This document shows, in pieces, positions 18,753 through 26,861 of a stretch of DNA of 57,539 bases. Source of the stretch: Candidatus Omnitrophota bacterium (GTDB lineage: Bacteria; Omnitrophota; Gorgyraeia; Zapsychrales; Zapsychraceae); the NCBI GenBank assembly GCA_020429915.1, contig JAGQKV010000005.1, positions 75,404 through 132,942 on the forward strand, given 5' to 3'. The notes under the pieces are model-generated. The model made no database searches and was not told the DNA's origin. It was given only the letters and a program-made list of their open reading frames with translations. Within the stretch, counting starts at the first letter, position 1; every line of letters starts with the position of its first letter. A program made the position numbers and the translations under genes.

Positions 18753-21700
18753 CTAGTCCACGATGATAATCGCACCGCGCAACGGCCCCGTCCGGAACCA
18801 ATTCACGGTATTTCCGGCATCCACGGAGTTCGGCGGATTGATGATGGCCCCGTCCACATTCACGGAATCGCGTACATTCAGGTAGTTATTCGCCCGTGTC
18901 CCGCTGGGATCGATAGTCCACGGGTTGCCGGTATTGGTCGAACGCAGGAACAAACGGTTGGCGGCGTCAAACCCGCGCAGACGCATTTCCCCGGTTATCG
19001 CCATGGTGGTCCCTTCTTCCACATAGAGAGTGCCGGTCGCGGCCGTAGTCAGAGTCATATTGAAATTATAGAACGTCTCTGAAGACAGCAATGATTGTTC
19101 TTGGCCGTCAAAGATGACCGTTCCGGTCTGTTCGTCGAATGTTCCGCCGCTGTTGATCCAGTTGCCCGATATGGTGATATCATTGTCGCTGCCGACGTCC
19201 AATTCACCCGCGATGATATTCAGGGTTCCGTCGATGTCGATGGCATCCTGCAGAATCACCTCATTATTAGGCGCGGTCCCGGTATTGTTTATCTCCACGT
19301 TATAGAACGTAACGGTTCCGCTGGTAATGTCCTGATCGGCCCCTCCGTTGAAGGCCACCGTTCCGCTGGTGGTGACCAGAGTTCCCCCGGTCGAATCCCA
19401 ATCGCCGGCCACGTCCAGCGTCCCGCTCAAAGACAGCGTGCCGTCCAGGTCCATACCGGTCGTCCTCGCCCCTTCACCCGATCCGATAATAAGTGTATTC
19501 CCGCTCAAAATCCGCAACGTTTCGTCGGAATAACTGGCCCCGCCGTCGACGATCAACAGGGTTCCGGCATTAACCAGATACATAATATCTTCGTCATCGG
19601 CATTGTCAAAATGATTGGCCTCGGTCAGGCTGTAGCTCAGGTTGTCGTTGCTGCCCACGGTAAACACATGCCGGTTCAATACGACACCGGAGACGGTGCC
19701 GGAACCGTCGAAGCGGAAAAGGGCCGAGGATTCATCGGCCGTCGCAATATCTCCGTCGGCGTCCTCGGCCCAGACCGTGGCAATCTGTCCGGAGAGGATG
19801 GGAACATTGTCCAGGGTCCATACTCCGGAGGTAATCGTCCCGGTGACGTCCATACACAGTGTTCCGTTGACCGCCAGCTTCACGTTGGTGTTGTCGGCCA
19901 GATCCGATATCCCGGAGATATCCACGGCCGCCGCAACATAGGTAATCACGATCCGCCCGGTGTTGCCGTCGGTCCCGGAGGTTGTGGTTGCCCCGCCGCT
20001 ACCGCCCATCCCCGCACTGCCGGCGTAGGCGCTGTCGGTATTGTTCCCCGCATTCCGGCCCGAACCGTCGGTCGTACTTGTGGAGGTTCCGGATACCAGT
20101 GAGGATCCGCCGCCACCACCACCACCGCCGGCGTCTCCTGCTGTGGAGTTTCCGCCGCCACCGCCGCCGTAGTATCCGGCCCCGCCGCCGCCACCGCCCG
20201 AACATCCGGCCTGCACATTCCCTTCCCCACCGTCTCCGCCGTTGGTTACCCCGCCGGCCGGCCCCTGACCCAGCTCCCCGCCGCCGCAACTGGTGGGGGA
20301 CGCCGCCTGCGACCCGCGTGAGCCCTGCCCGCCGTAAGTGAGCCCGCCGGATTCCCCGGTTGAGCCGCCGCTCCCGCCGGATCCGCCCATGGCCTGCGTC
20401 CCGCCGGTCCCCCCGGTACTCAGGCTGGAGGTGCCGCCGGATCCGCCGGTCGCGCCCCCGCCGACCCCACCGGTCCCGCCCGCGGTTGACGAGGAATTGT
20501 CGCCCCCGCCGCCGCCCCCGCCGCCGGCCGCGACGACAAGATGCGTGGTCCCGCGCAGGATGGCGGACCGCCCGCCCCCGCTGCCCCCGTCTCCGGAGTT
20601 GCGACCGCCCGCGCCGACACCGCCGGTTCCGCCGCCGCCGACATGCACCGTTAATATTTCCCCGGGCGTGACACTGAGCGTCCCCCGGGCGAAAGCCGCG
20701 CCCCCGCCATCCCCACCGACACCGGAGGTCCCGCCGCCGCCGCCGGCACCGCCGCCACCCCACGCCTTGACGGTAATGGCCGTCACCCCTTTCGGAACCA
20801 TAAACGTGGTGGTGCCTTCGATGGTAAAGACATCGGCTCCTGCGCCAACAAAGATCCAGTGCGGTGACGCCGCCGCGTCGTCGTTGCCGCCGTCATTAAC
20901 GGAATTATCAGCCTCGATATCACTGGTCGCCGCATTGGAATTGGCGACTTTGACGAAGCTGACGTTCTGGCCGGTGGACACATCCAGGGTGAATTGCGTG
21001 CTGCCGTCAACGGAATCGAGCTCAATTTCCTGATTGAGACCGCCTTCCAGTTGCAGCGTTCCGGTCACCGTAAACGTGGTCGATTGCTGAAAGGACAGCT
21101 TCGCCCCCAAGGTCGTGGCGACCAGTTCGGCCGTCGTAAAGGCCTCGCTGAAGGTAACCCGCTGGTCGGAGGTATTCGTGACCTTGATGCTATTGTAGGT
21201 TTGTGAGTCGCTGGCGATGATTTGGGCGCCCGTCCCGTCGAAAGTGACCCGGGAGGAGGCCACCGTGAACGTATCCAGGTTCGCCCAGTCCAAATCGGCG
21301 CTGACAAACAAGGTATCATTGCTGATATCCAGCGTCGTCGCCCCGCCGTTGTTGACCGTGATCGCGCCGTCGACATACATATTGTCCGCCGTGGATACCT
21401 CCGCCCCTGCCGTTACCGAACCGATGCGAACGATATTAAACGCCTTGCCGTTACTCGTTATCTGTACTGTGCCGTCGAAAATGACCGTGGATGAGGTGTT
21501 GGTAAAGACACCGGCGGTCATATCCCAATTCCCGGCGACATTCAGTACGGCATTGCCGTCGGTGCCGCTGCCCGCGTCCAGCGTGCCGTTGATGGTGATC
21601 GCGCCGTTAATGTCGATATCATATCCGTCAAGGATGAATCGGTTTCCGGCGACCACGGTGAGTTGGGATGCCAGAAAATCGGACGCCAATGTGATGTCGT

Positions 21701-24488
21701 GGCCCAGTGTCCCCGTATAGACATGCCCGAAATCCGTACTGCTCGTATCGGTGTAAATTAAATCTCCGTCGAGGGTGAGCGATCCGGTGCCGGCGATAAC
21801 GTTGCCGCCGGTGACGGTGACATTGTCGGAGATATACATGTCGGTGTTGTTAACGCTGAAATCGATGGTCCCGGCCGCCATGCTGAACAAACCGTCGACG
21901 TCGATCACGGCGTTCGGAGTGATCGTTCCGGCGTAACCGGTATTAATCTGCAGACCGCCGATATTGAACGTTGCATCTACCACAGCGCTATTGTCACAAC
22001 TGTTGGTGAAGACGGCATTCTCATCCCCTGTCGGTACACCGGCTCCGCCGCCGACGCCGCACGCGTTTTCCGAGTTCGCCCAGTTTGCGGCATCAGAGGT
22101 ATTTCCGCCTGCCGGACCGACCCAGTAACGGTCGGGCACAAATATCCACTGCGGCGAGGCCGCCGCCTCATCATTACCGCCGCCGTTGACCGAGGACACA
22201 GCCAAAATGTCGTTCCCGGGGGAACCGGTCACCTCCGAATCCTCGACGTTGACAAAGGCGACGGTCATCGGCTTATCGACGCGAATATTCCAATCCGTCC
22301 CCGGCATACTCGAGACCAGCCCCAGCAATTGACTCAATGCCCCGCTTAAATTCAGCGACTCTTGTACGCGCACGGTCTCTCCGGCCTCAAAAGTAAGTGT
22401 CCCGGCCACCGTAACACTCTTCGCCAAGATATAGAATGTTTCCGTCCCCATGATCGACTGGTCCGCGCCATCCAGCGTCACGGTGGAAGAACGGGCGGTG
22501 AAGGTCCCGCCGTTATTGATCCAGTTCCCCGCCAGATGAATGGCGTTGTTCTCTCCCGACTTGGTATCGAGTGTCCCCGCGGCCAGTTCCAATGTTCCAT
22601 TAACGTCGAGCACGTCTTCCAGAACGAATGTGCCGGAGGCATTGTCGAACTGCACATGCATGTATTGAATGCCGTCAGAGGTAATGGGAACCGATGTCGA
22701 CGCGGCAAACCGGACGGTCCCGGTGGTGGTCAGGTCCCCGCCCGTGGCGTCGAACGTTCCGTTGACCGTCAGGAGATTGGCCGCCATGACCATAGTCCCG
22801 TTGATATCCAGGGCGCCCGTCGTCACCGCCCCGCCCGGAGCGAAGGTACCCGTCGCGTCAACATACAGCTCAATGGTCCCGGCGGTGGTCAGCGCGCCGC
22901 CAGAGATGCTGTAGAAGGACGTGATATCCGGGTCCCCGCTGTTGTCCGCCGTGGCCAAATCGGTGATGGTGAGATTACCGTTGTTGTCGTGACGCACAAT
23001 CAACCGGTCCTCGATGAGATCCATCCCGGTGATCGTCAATGTCCCGGTCTTGGTCACAGTCACGGCGCGCGCGGTTTCATCATCGATGTAGGCGGTGATA
23101 ATATCATCGGTGGTAAAGGTCCCGGTCCAGGCGAACTCCCCGCCCTGTCCGGTGAGCAGGGTCTCCTGGTACGCGCCGTTCTTGGCGATGGATACCGTCA
23201 CGTCCGCACCGATATTGGTCGTGCCTTCGTCGATGTATACGGTCCCGGTGATCGCCTGCGGCGCTTCGATGGCGAAGTAACCGATAATGTAGGCGCTGCT
23301 GTTATTGGATGTCCAGCGGATATCGGGCGAACTATCACTGAACGGCTGCATCACCCCTTCGGCGACAAAAGCGGCATCGATTTGCGAAAGTCCGAGGATC
23401 TTGCCGCTGTTGCTGCGCTGGTCGGCGTTGGCGGCACCGGCCTCATCGGTACGGGTTACCGAGCTTTGCGTGACCCCGTCGTAGGCGCCGAAGGTCATGC
23501 GCATATTGTTATTAGTGTTGGGCACTTCATCTACTTCTGTCCCGGACCCCATAAAGATCAGCTGCGGCCGGAAACCGAGGTTACCGATGGACTGATTCAC
23601 CGGTGCGGTATCCGTGGATTTGGTAAATGTCCCGACGGCCGTCTGCAGACCGCCGACGTCCAGCGCCAGCCAGTAAAAATTGTCGCCGTTACTCCCCGTC
23701 CAGCTGAAACCGTTGGCTTGAATAGCCGAAATGCTCGATGACCAGTTCAATCCCGTTTCCCAGTATTGACCGCTAAAGGCCGAGGTGAAGGTTAAGCTGT
23801 CGCGATTGGTTACCGCATTCTGGTCATGAAATCCGCCGACAAACCATTCATCCAGATTGTCGTTAAACACACCGAAGGATGTCAGCGTACTGGTATCGGT
23901 ACCCGAGCCGGCCCCCAACCCCGCCGTGGTCACAAAAACCAGCTCCGGCTGGAACGCCACTCCGGTCTCAGGAGAGGCATTGGCCGCCTGCTGTCCCACA
24001 TCGGCCTGCAGATCGGCCCCGCCGAAGGCGATGTAGTGCACGATATATCCGGATGCGGCCGTGGAATAGTTCAATGTGAACCCGTCGGCGTCGAAGGAGG
24101 CGATTGTCGCCTGATTGACCGGGGTATCGCTGGGACCGTTGATCATCTGGATTACGCTGGACTCATTGCGGTAGCGGATCGTGTCGGCCGCCCCGTTGTC
24201 ACTGACCGCCCCGACCACCCGTTGGTCTGTCCCGTCGGTAAAACCGATCCATTGGGCCGAATGCACGGCCACCGCTTCGCTGGTGACCGGCACGCCGTAA
24301 AGGATCAATGCCTTAGGACGGAACCCGACACCGGTCACGCTGTCATTACCGGTCGCGCCGGGCGTTGAGAATGTGCCGGTCGCGGTCACGACGTCGACCT
24401 GCGCGAAGGCAGGCACACTCCCGGCGACGGCCATAACGAACATGGCCATCACAAACAGCGCGAGTTGTCGAAAAAGTTTATGTATCAT
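18753..24488 (-). CDS. Giant secreted beta-rich protein with Gly-rich domain
   Basis: The product is 1911 aa. A signal peptide ends near residue 27 (VPAFA). Residues 30-430 hold two copies of a domain marked by GVGFRPKALILYG and LGFRPQLIFMG. From about 440 come repeated Ser/Thr/Gly beta units with the recurring phrases 'AGNWxNxGGTFT', 'TVxFDGxxQ', 'TFYN' and 'GGNDxAAASPxWIFV'. Residues about 1236-1515 are a glycine-rich domain (GGGGG runs, then GRIVITYV), like the Gly-rich module of ALK/LTK and phage tail proteins. No LPXTG, PEP-CTERM or autotransporter barrel is visible; it ends GPLRGAIIIVD. Likely a cell-surface or matrix protein. The ATG lies inside the end of the HTH gene (11-base overlap), so the two are coupled; I rejected an upstream start at 24686, which would lack a signal peptide. 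Confidence 0.85.
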   Translation of the reverse strand: MIHKLFRQLALFVMAMFVMAVAGSVPAFAQVDVVTATGTFSTPGATGNDSVTGVGFRPKALILYGVPVTSEAVAVHSAQWIGFTDGTDQRVVGAVSDNGAADTIRYRNESSVIQMINGPSDTPVNQATIASFDADGFTLNYSTAASGYIVHYIAFGGADLQADVGQQAANASPETGVAFQPELVFVTTAGLGAGSGTDTSTLTSFGVFNDNLDEWFVGGFHDQNAVTNRDSLTFTSAFSGQYWETGLNWSSSISAIQANGFSWTGSNGDNFYWLALDVGGLQTAVGTFTKSTDTAPVNQSIGNLGFRPQLIFMGSGTEVDEVPNTNNNMRMTFGAYDGVTQSSVTRTDEAGAANADQRSNSGKILGLSQIDAAFVAEGVMQPFSDSSPDIRWTSNNSSAYIIGYFAIEAPQAITGTVYIDEGTTNIGADVTVSIAKNGAYQETLLTGQGGEFAWTGTFTTDDIITAYIDDETARAVTVTKTGTLTITGMDLIEDRLIVRHDNNGNLTITDLATADNSGDPDITSFYSISGGALTTAGTIELYVDATGTFAPGGAVTTGALDINGTMVMAANLLTVNGTFDATGGDLTTTGTVRFAASTSVPITSDGIQYMHVQFDNASGTFVLEDVLDVNGTLELAAGTLDTKSGENNAIHLAGNWINNGGTFTARSSTVTLDGADQSIMGTETFYILAKSVTVAGTLTFEAGETVRVQESLNLSGALSQLLGLVSSMPGTDWNIRVDKPMTVAFVNVEDSEVTGSPGNDILAVSSVNGGGNDEAAASPQWIFVPDRYWVGPAGGNTSDAANWANSENACGVGGGAGVPTGDENAVFTNSCDNSAVVDATFNIGGLQINTGYAGTITPNAVIDVDGLFSMAAGTIDFSVNNTDMYISDNVTVTGGNVIAGTGSLTLDGDLIYTDTSSTDFGHVYTGTLGHDITLASDFLASQLTVVAGNRFILDGYDIDINGAITINGTLDAGSGTDGNAVLNVAGNWDMTAGVFTNTSSTVIFDGTVQITSNGKAFNIVRIGSVTAGAEVSTADNMYVDGAITVNNGGATTLDISNDTLFVSADLDWANLDTFTVASSRVTFDGTGAQIIASDSQTYNSIKVTNTSDQRVTFSEAFTTAELVATTLGAKLSFQQSTTFTVTGTLQLEGGLNQEIELDSVDGSTQFTLDVSTGQNVSFVKVANSNAATSDIEADNSVNDGGNDDAAASPHWIFVGAGADVFTIEGTTTFMVPKGVTAITVKAWGGGGAGGGGGTSGVGGDGGGAAFARGTLSVTPGEILTVHVGGGGTGGVGAGGRNSGDGGSGGGRSAILRGTTHLVVAAGGGGGGGGDNSSSTAGGTGGVGGGATGGSGGTSSLSTGGTGGTQAMGGSGGSGGSTGESGGLTYGGQGSRGSQAASPTSCGGGELGQGPAGGVTNGGDGGEGNVQAGCSGGGGGGAGYYGGGGGGNSTAGDAGGGGGGGGSSLVSGTSTSTTDGSGRNAGNNTDSAYAGSAGMGGSGGATTTSGTDGNTGRIVITYVAAAVDISGISDLADNTNVKLAVNGTLCMDVTGTITSGVWTLDNVPILSGQIATVWAEDADGDIATADESSALFRFDGSGTVSGVVLNRHVFTVGSNDNLSYSLTEANHFDNADDEDIMYLVNAGTLLIVDGGASYSDETLRILSGNTLIIGSGEGARTTGMDLDGTLSLSGTLDVAGDWDSTGGTLVTTSGTVAFNGGADQDITSGTVTFYNVEINNTGTAPNNEVILQDAIDIDGTLNIIAGELDVGSDNDITISGNWINSGGTFDEQTGTVIFDGQEQSLLSSETFYNFNMTLTTAATGTLYVEEGTTMAITGEMRLRGFDAANRLFLRSTNTGNPWTIDPSGTRANNYLNVRDSVNVDGAIINPPNSVDAGNTVNWFRTGPLRGAIIIVD

Positions 24489-25179
24489 TTTCAGCGTAAA
24501 CGGCGCTGGCCGGGATCGCGTAACTGCGTCCCATACGATGCGCCGGTAATTGTCCTTTTTTGACCTTCTTGAAGACCGCGACCCGGCTGATGCCCAGCCG
24601 TTGCGCGGCCTCGGCCACCGAGAGATAGTCATCGGCCCGGTTTGCGGCCGGAGACACAAAAAGGCCCGCCAGGGGGACGTCCTCACGCGCGATGACGTAA
24701 TGACGTCCCACCTTGCGGGCCTTGATGCGGCCTTGATTGATGTGATTCAAGACCGTCTTGCGGTTGCTGCCGATGATCTCGGCATATTCCATAACCGACA
24801 CGTAATCGTGCAGCAGTGCCGGATGGTCCGGCTGCTGTGGCGCCGCGGCCGGTAAATCTTTTTTAGCGATCACATAACGCCGGCCTATGCGCCGGGCACG
24901 GATAAGGCCGTTGCGGACACGGTTGTAAACCGTCATCCGTGTCACACCCAGCAATTGCGCGGCCTCGTTAAGCGACAGCTCCTCTTCGCCCAGTCCGCGC
25001 GGTCCGGCATAATCCGGCAGCACCTCCGCCAGGTCCTTGCGGTCGATCGCGTATCCGCGGCCGATCTTACGCGCCTTCAGACGTCCGGATTTGATCCGTT
25101 TGAAGACGGCGACCGTACTGATACTGAGCAGTTCGGCGACTTGGGCTGTGGATAGATATCGGAGGTCTTGAGCGGGCAT
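24478..25179 (-). CDS. Four-fold excisionase-type HTH DNA-binding protein
   Basis: The 233-aa protein is four tandem HTH_17/excisionase-like domains and almost nothing else: residues about 8-54, 68-111, 126-170 and 185-227. Each has the pattern 'hydrophobic-S-x-x-x-A-A-x-x-L-G-h-S/T-R-x-T/A-V-x-x-x-h-x-x-G-x-h-x-A-R-x-h-G-R-x-Y-x-I-x-x-x-D'. Families with this domain usually have one copy. Four copies suggest recognition of a long or repeated operator. Three copies of ATTG(T/C)TAACC in its own promoter region (25184-25252) are the obvious candidates. The stop codon overlaps the start of the giant secreted protein, which is therefore its probable target and partner. Confidence 0.85.
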   Translation of the reverse strand: MPAQDLRYLSTAQVAELLSISTVAVFKRIKSGRLKARKIGRGYAIDRKDLAEVLPDYAGPRGLGEEELSLNEAAQLLGVTRMTVYNRVRNGLIRARRIGRRYVIAKKDLPAAAPQQPDHPALLHDYVSVMEYAEIIGSNRKTVLNHINQGRIKARKVGRHYVIAREDVPLAGLFVSPAANRADDYLSVAEAAQRLGISRVAVFKKVKKGQLPAHRMGRSYAIPASAVYAENDT

Positions 25180-25183
25180 GCCG

Positions 25184-25252
25184 GATTGTTAACCTGAGGG
25201 CCTAATTTATACAATTGCTAACCTATTGAGTACTTCTTTTGGTTAACAATTG
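25184..25252 (-). promoter_or_regulatory. Three operator-like repeats around the HTH-gene promoter
   Basis: GATTGTTAACCT (25184-25195), CAATTGCTAACCT (25212-25224) and, inverted, GGTTAACAATTG (25241-25252). A -10-like TATAAA on the minus strand (25206-25211) lies between the first two. The first repeat is 5 bases from the HTH start codon. Occupancy would block the promoter, which points to autoregulation. Confidence 0.6.
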
Positions 25253-25322
25253 CCCCATGTTAATCTAGCATACAAATCCGGCGGGCTGAAGTGCGATTCG
25301 GTTTTTTAGGAAAAATGCCTGG

Positions 25323-26555
25323 CTAGGCGCTGAATTCTTCCATCAGGATGATGGATTCGGCGATGTCCTTCATGGTCTTGCAGGAATCCATCGCCTTTTT
25401 GTGAATGAGCCGGTGGGCGGCTTCTTCGGAGAGATTGTTCATGCGCATCAGGATGCCTTTGGCCCGTTCAACCAGTTTGCGGGTTTCCAGGGCTTCCTTG
25501 GCGCGGACCATTTCATCGACCAGCTTGGTATTCTCAACAGCGACCGCGGCTTGATTCGCGATAATCTGCAACACAGCGACCTCCTCATCGGAGAAAGAGT
25601 GCGGCTCTTTGGTGTATACCGAAATGACGCCGATGGCCTGATCCTTGACGACCATCGGGACAATACAGACAGACGACAAATTTTCCTTCAAGGCCAGATC
25701 CCGGTGCTGAAATTTACTATTAGCCTGCACGTCTTCCGCCACGATGGGAGTTTTCTTTTGAACGGCCTCCCCGCTCAAACTGCTGTTGATCCGGACACTC
25801 GGCCGTTTGCGGAAACTGTCGGTCAGGGCGTGGGTTGCCTTGACACTTAATTCCTTCCCTTTGTTGTCCACGAGCATGATCGAACAAATCTTGGAGTTCA
25901 ACATTTCTCCCGTCACCACGACAATCAAATTAAGGATTTCATCGAGATAGTCCTGTGAAATGATGGATTGGCTGACCTTGTTCAGGCTGTCGAACTGGAT
26001 GGCCTTCTTGCGCGTCTCTTCATACAGCCGGGCGTGTTCGAGCGTCCCGCTGATCTGCTTGGCAATCAGCATAATCAAGTCGATGGTTGCCTCATCATAT
26101 TCGTGCGGATCTTTGTGCTGAACGTTGACAACGCCGATCGCATTGTTCTTATGCACGATCGGCACCGAGAGAAACGCCTCATACTGATCTTCCGGAAGCA
26201 CATCGAATTTCTTAAACCGTTTGTCTTGGGAGGCGTCTTTGCTGATGGCGACCGGCTGATTTTCCTTGGCGACCCATCCCGTGATCCCTTCTCCCGCCTT
26301 GAGGGTGACCTGCCCCAATTCTTTTTTATGCGGTGTTTTGGAGGCCATCAGAACAAGGTGTTTGCGCTTGTCGTTGAACAGATAGATAAACACGGAGTCC
26401 GCCTTGGTCATGTCATTGACGACCTTCACGACCTCTTTGAGCGCTTTATCGAGATTAAGATCGGAGTTGGTGATCTCCACGATAGTGCGCAGGATCTCCA
26501 GTTCTTCGACGGGACTTACCTTAAGTTTTCGGCTGGTCTTTTTCTTGGTGGGCAT
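25323..26555 (-). CDS. GAF-GAF-ANTAR antiterminator protein
   Basis: The 410-aa soluble regulator has a GAF domain at about 20-180 (VKVVNDMTKADSVFIYLF; GEGITGWVAKENQPVAI; VPIVHKNNAIGVVNVQHKDP) and a second at about 195-350 (LNLIVVVTGEMLNSKICSIM; VPMVVKDQAIGVISVYTKEP). The C-terminal ANTAR domain is at about 352-408 (RKLVERAKGILMRMNNLSEEAAHRLI). ANTAR domains bind paired hexaloop hairpins in leader RNA and prevent termination. GAF domains would sense a small ligand that cannot be named from sequence. Paired hexaloop hairpins over terminators occur in the glnN and porin-amtB-glnB leaders nearby, its likely targets. No good Shine-Dalgarno precedes the ATG. Confidence 0.92.
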   Translation of the reverse strand: MPTKKKTSRKLKVSPVEELEILRTIVEITNSDLNLDKALKEVVKVVNDMTKADSVFIYLFNDKRKHLVLMASKTPHKKELGQVTLKAGEGITGWVAKENQPVAISKDASQDKRFKKFDVLPEDQYEAFLSVPIVHKNNAIGVVNVQHKDPHEYDEATIDLIMLIAKQISGTLEHARLYEETRKKAIQFDSLNKVSQSIISQDYLDEILNLIVVVTGEMLNSKICSIMLVDNKGKELSVKATHALTDSFRKRPSVRINSSLSGEAVQKKTPIVAEDVQANSKFQHRDLALKENLSSVCIVPMVVKDQAIGVISVYTKEPHSFSDEEVAVLQIIANQAAVAVENTKLVDEMVRAKEALETRKLVERAKGILMRMNNLSEEAAHRLIHKKAMDSCKTMKDIAESIILMEEFSA

Positions 26556-26569
26556 AAGCGGTTCGGTAA

Positions 26570-26598
26570 TTGATTTTAGGTGTAATATCCCTTATACT
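26570..26598 (+). promoter_or_regulatory. nqrM promoter (leaderless geometry)
   Basis: TTGATT (26570-26575), 17 bases, TATACT (26593-26598). The A of the nqrM start codon (26605) is the seventh base after the -10 box, exactly at the expected transcription start. No Shine-Dalgarno is present. Confidence 0.75.
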
Positions 26599-26604
26599 AG
26601 CTGT

Positions 26605-26766
26605 ATGAAATTTCTGCTGACATTCCTCGTCTTCACCGGCTGCCTGGCAGCCATGGCCGTCGGCCTCATCTTTGCTAAAAAAAGTCTGCGCAAAGGCTGC
26701 AGCGACGATCCTGAGTCCTGCGCCTGCCGGGCCGAAGGCAAAGACCCTTCCCAATGCAATCAATAA
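26605..26766 (+). CDS. nqrM: NqrM-like Na+-NQR maturation factor
   Basis: This is a 53-aa protein with one membrane helix (residues 3-23) followed by KKSLRKGC, CAC and a last Cys (Cys32, Cys39, Cys41, Cys51). It fits the DUF539/NqrM family, small membrane proteins needed for assembly of Na+-NQR, probably for delivery of iron to the NqrD/NqrE site. The neighbouring nqrABCDEF operon ends 96 bases away on the opposite strand, which supports the call. It is convergent with nqrF and has its own promoter directly at the start codon. Similar short Cys-rich membrane proteins exist, so the name rests partly on context. Confidence 0.8.
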   Translation: MKFLLTFLVFTGCLAAMAVGLIFAKKSLRKGCSDDPESCACRAEGKDPSQCNQ

Positions 26767-26823
26767 TTGTTAGTGGAACGCATTAAATTCTAAAGTCATA
26801 CCGGAACGGATGCAAGGCCAAAG

Positions 26824-26858
26824 AAAAAAGGCTGCAAATCCCTGTTTGCAGCCTTTTT
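26824..26858. terminator. Bidirectional terminator between nqrM and nqrF
   Basis: GGCTGCAAA (26830-26838) pairs with TTTGCAGCC (26845-26853), flanked by six A and five T residues, giving a U-tract in both directions. Confidence 0.9.
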
Positions 26859-26861
26859 CCA

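Noticed and set aside
20090-20770. Tandem DNA repeat or CRISPR-like array
   Set aside because: The periodic CCG/GCC pattern is codon repetition for Gly runs, with no fixed repeat length or spacers.
20338-21033. Proline-rich plus-strand frame of 231 codons
   Set aside because: Shadow of the glycine-rich domain (GGC/GCC complementarity) of the giant protein.
22362-23741. 459-codon plus-strand frame inside the giant gene
   Set aside because: Antisense frame kept open by GC-rich third positions; no start signal, and amino-acid composition is unlike a folded protein.
24489-24686. Upstream start for the giant secreted protein
   Set aside because: It would bury the signal peptide 66 residues inside and overlap the HTH gene entirely in another frame.
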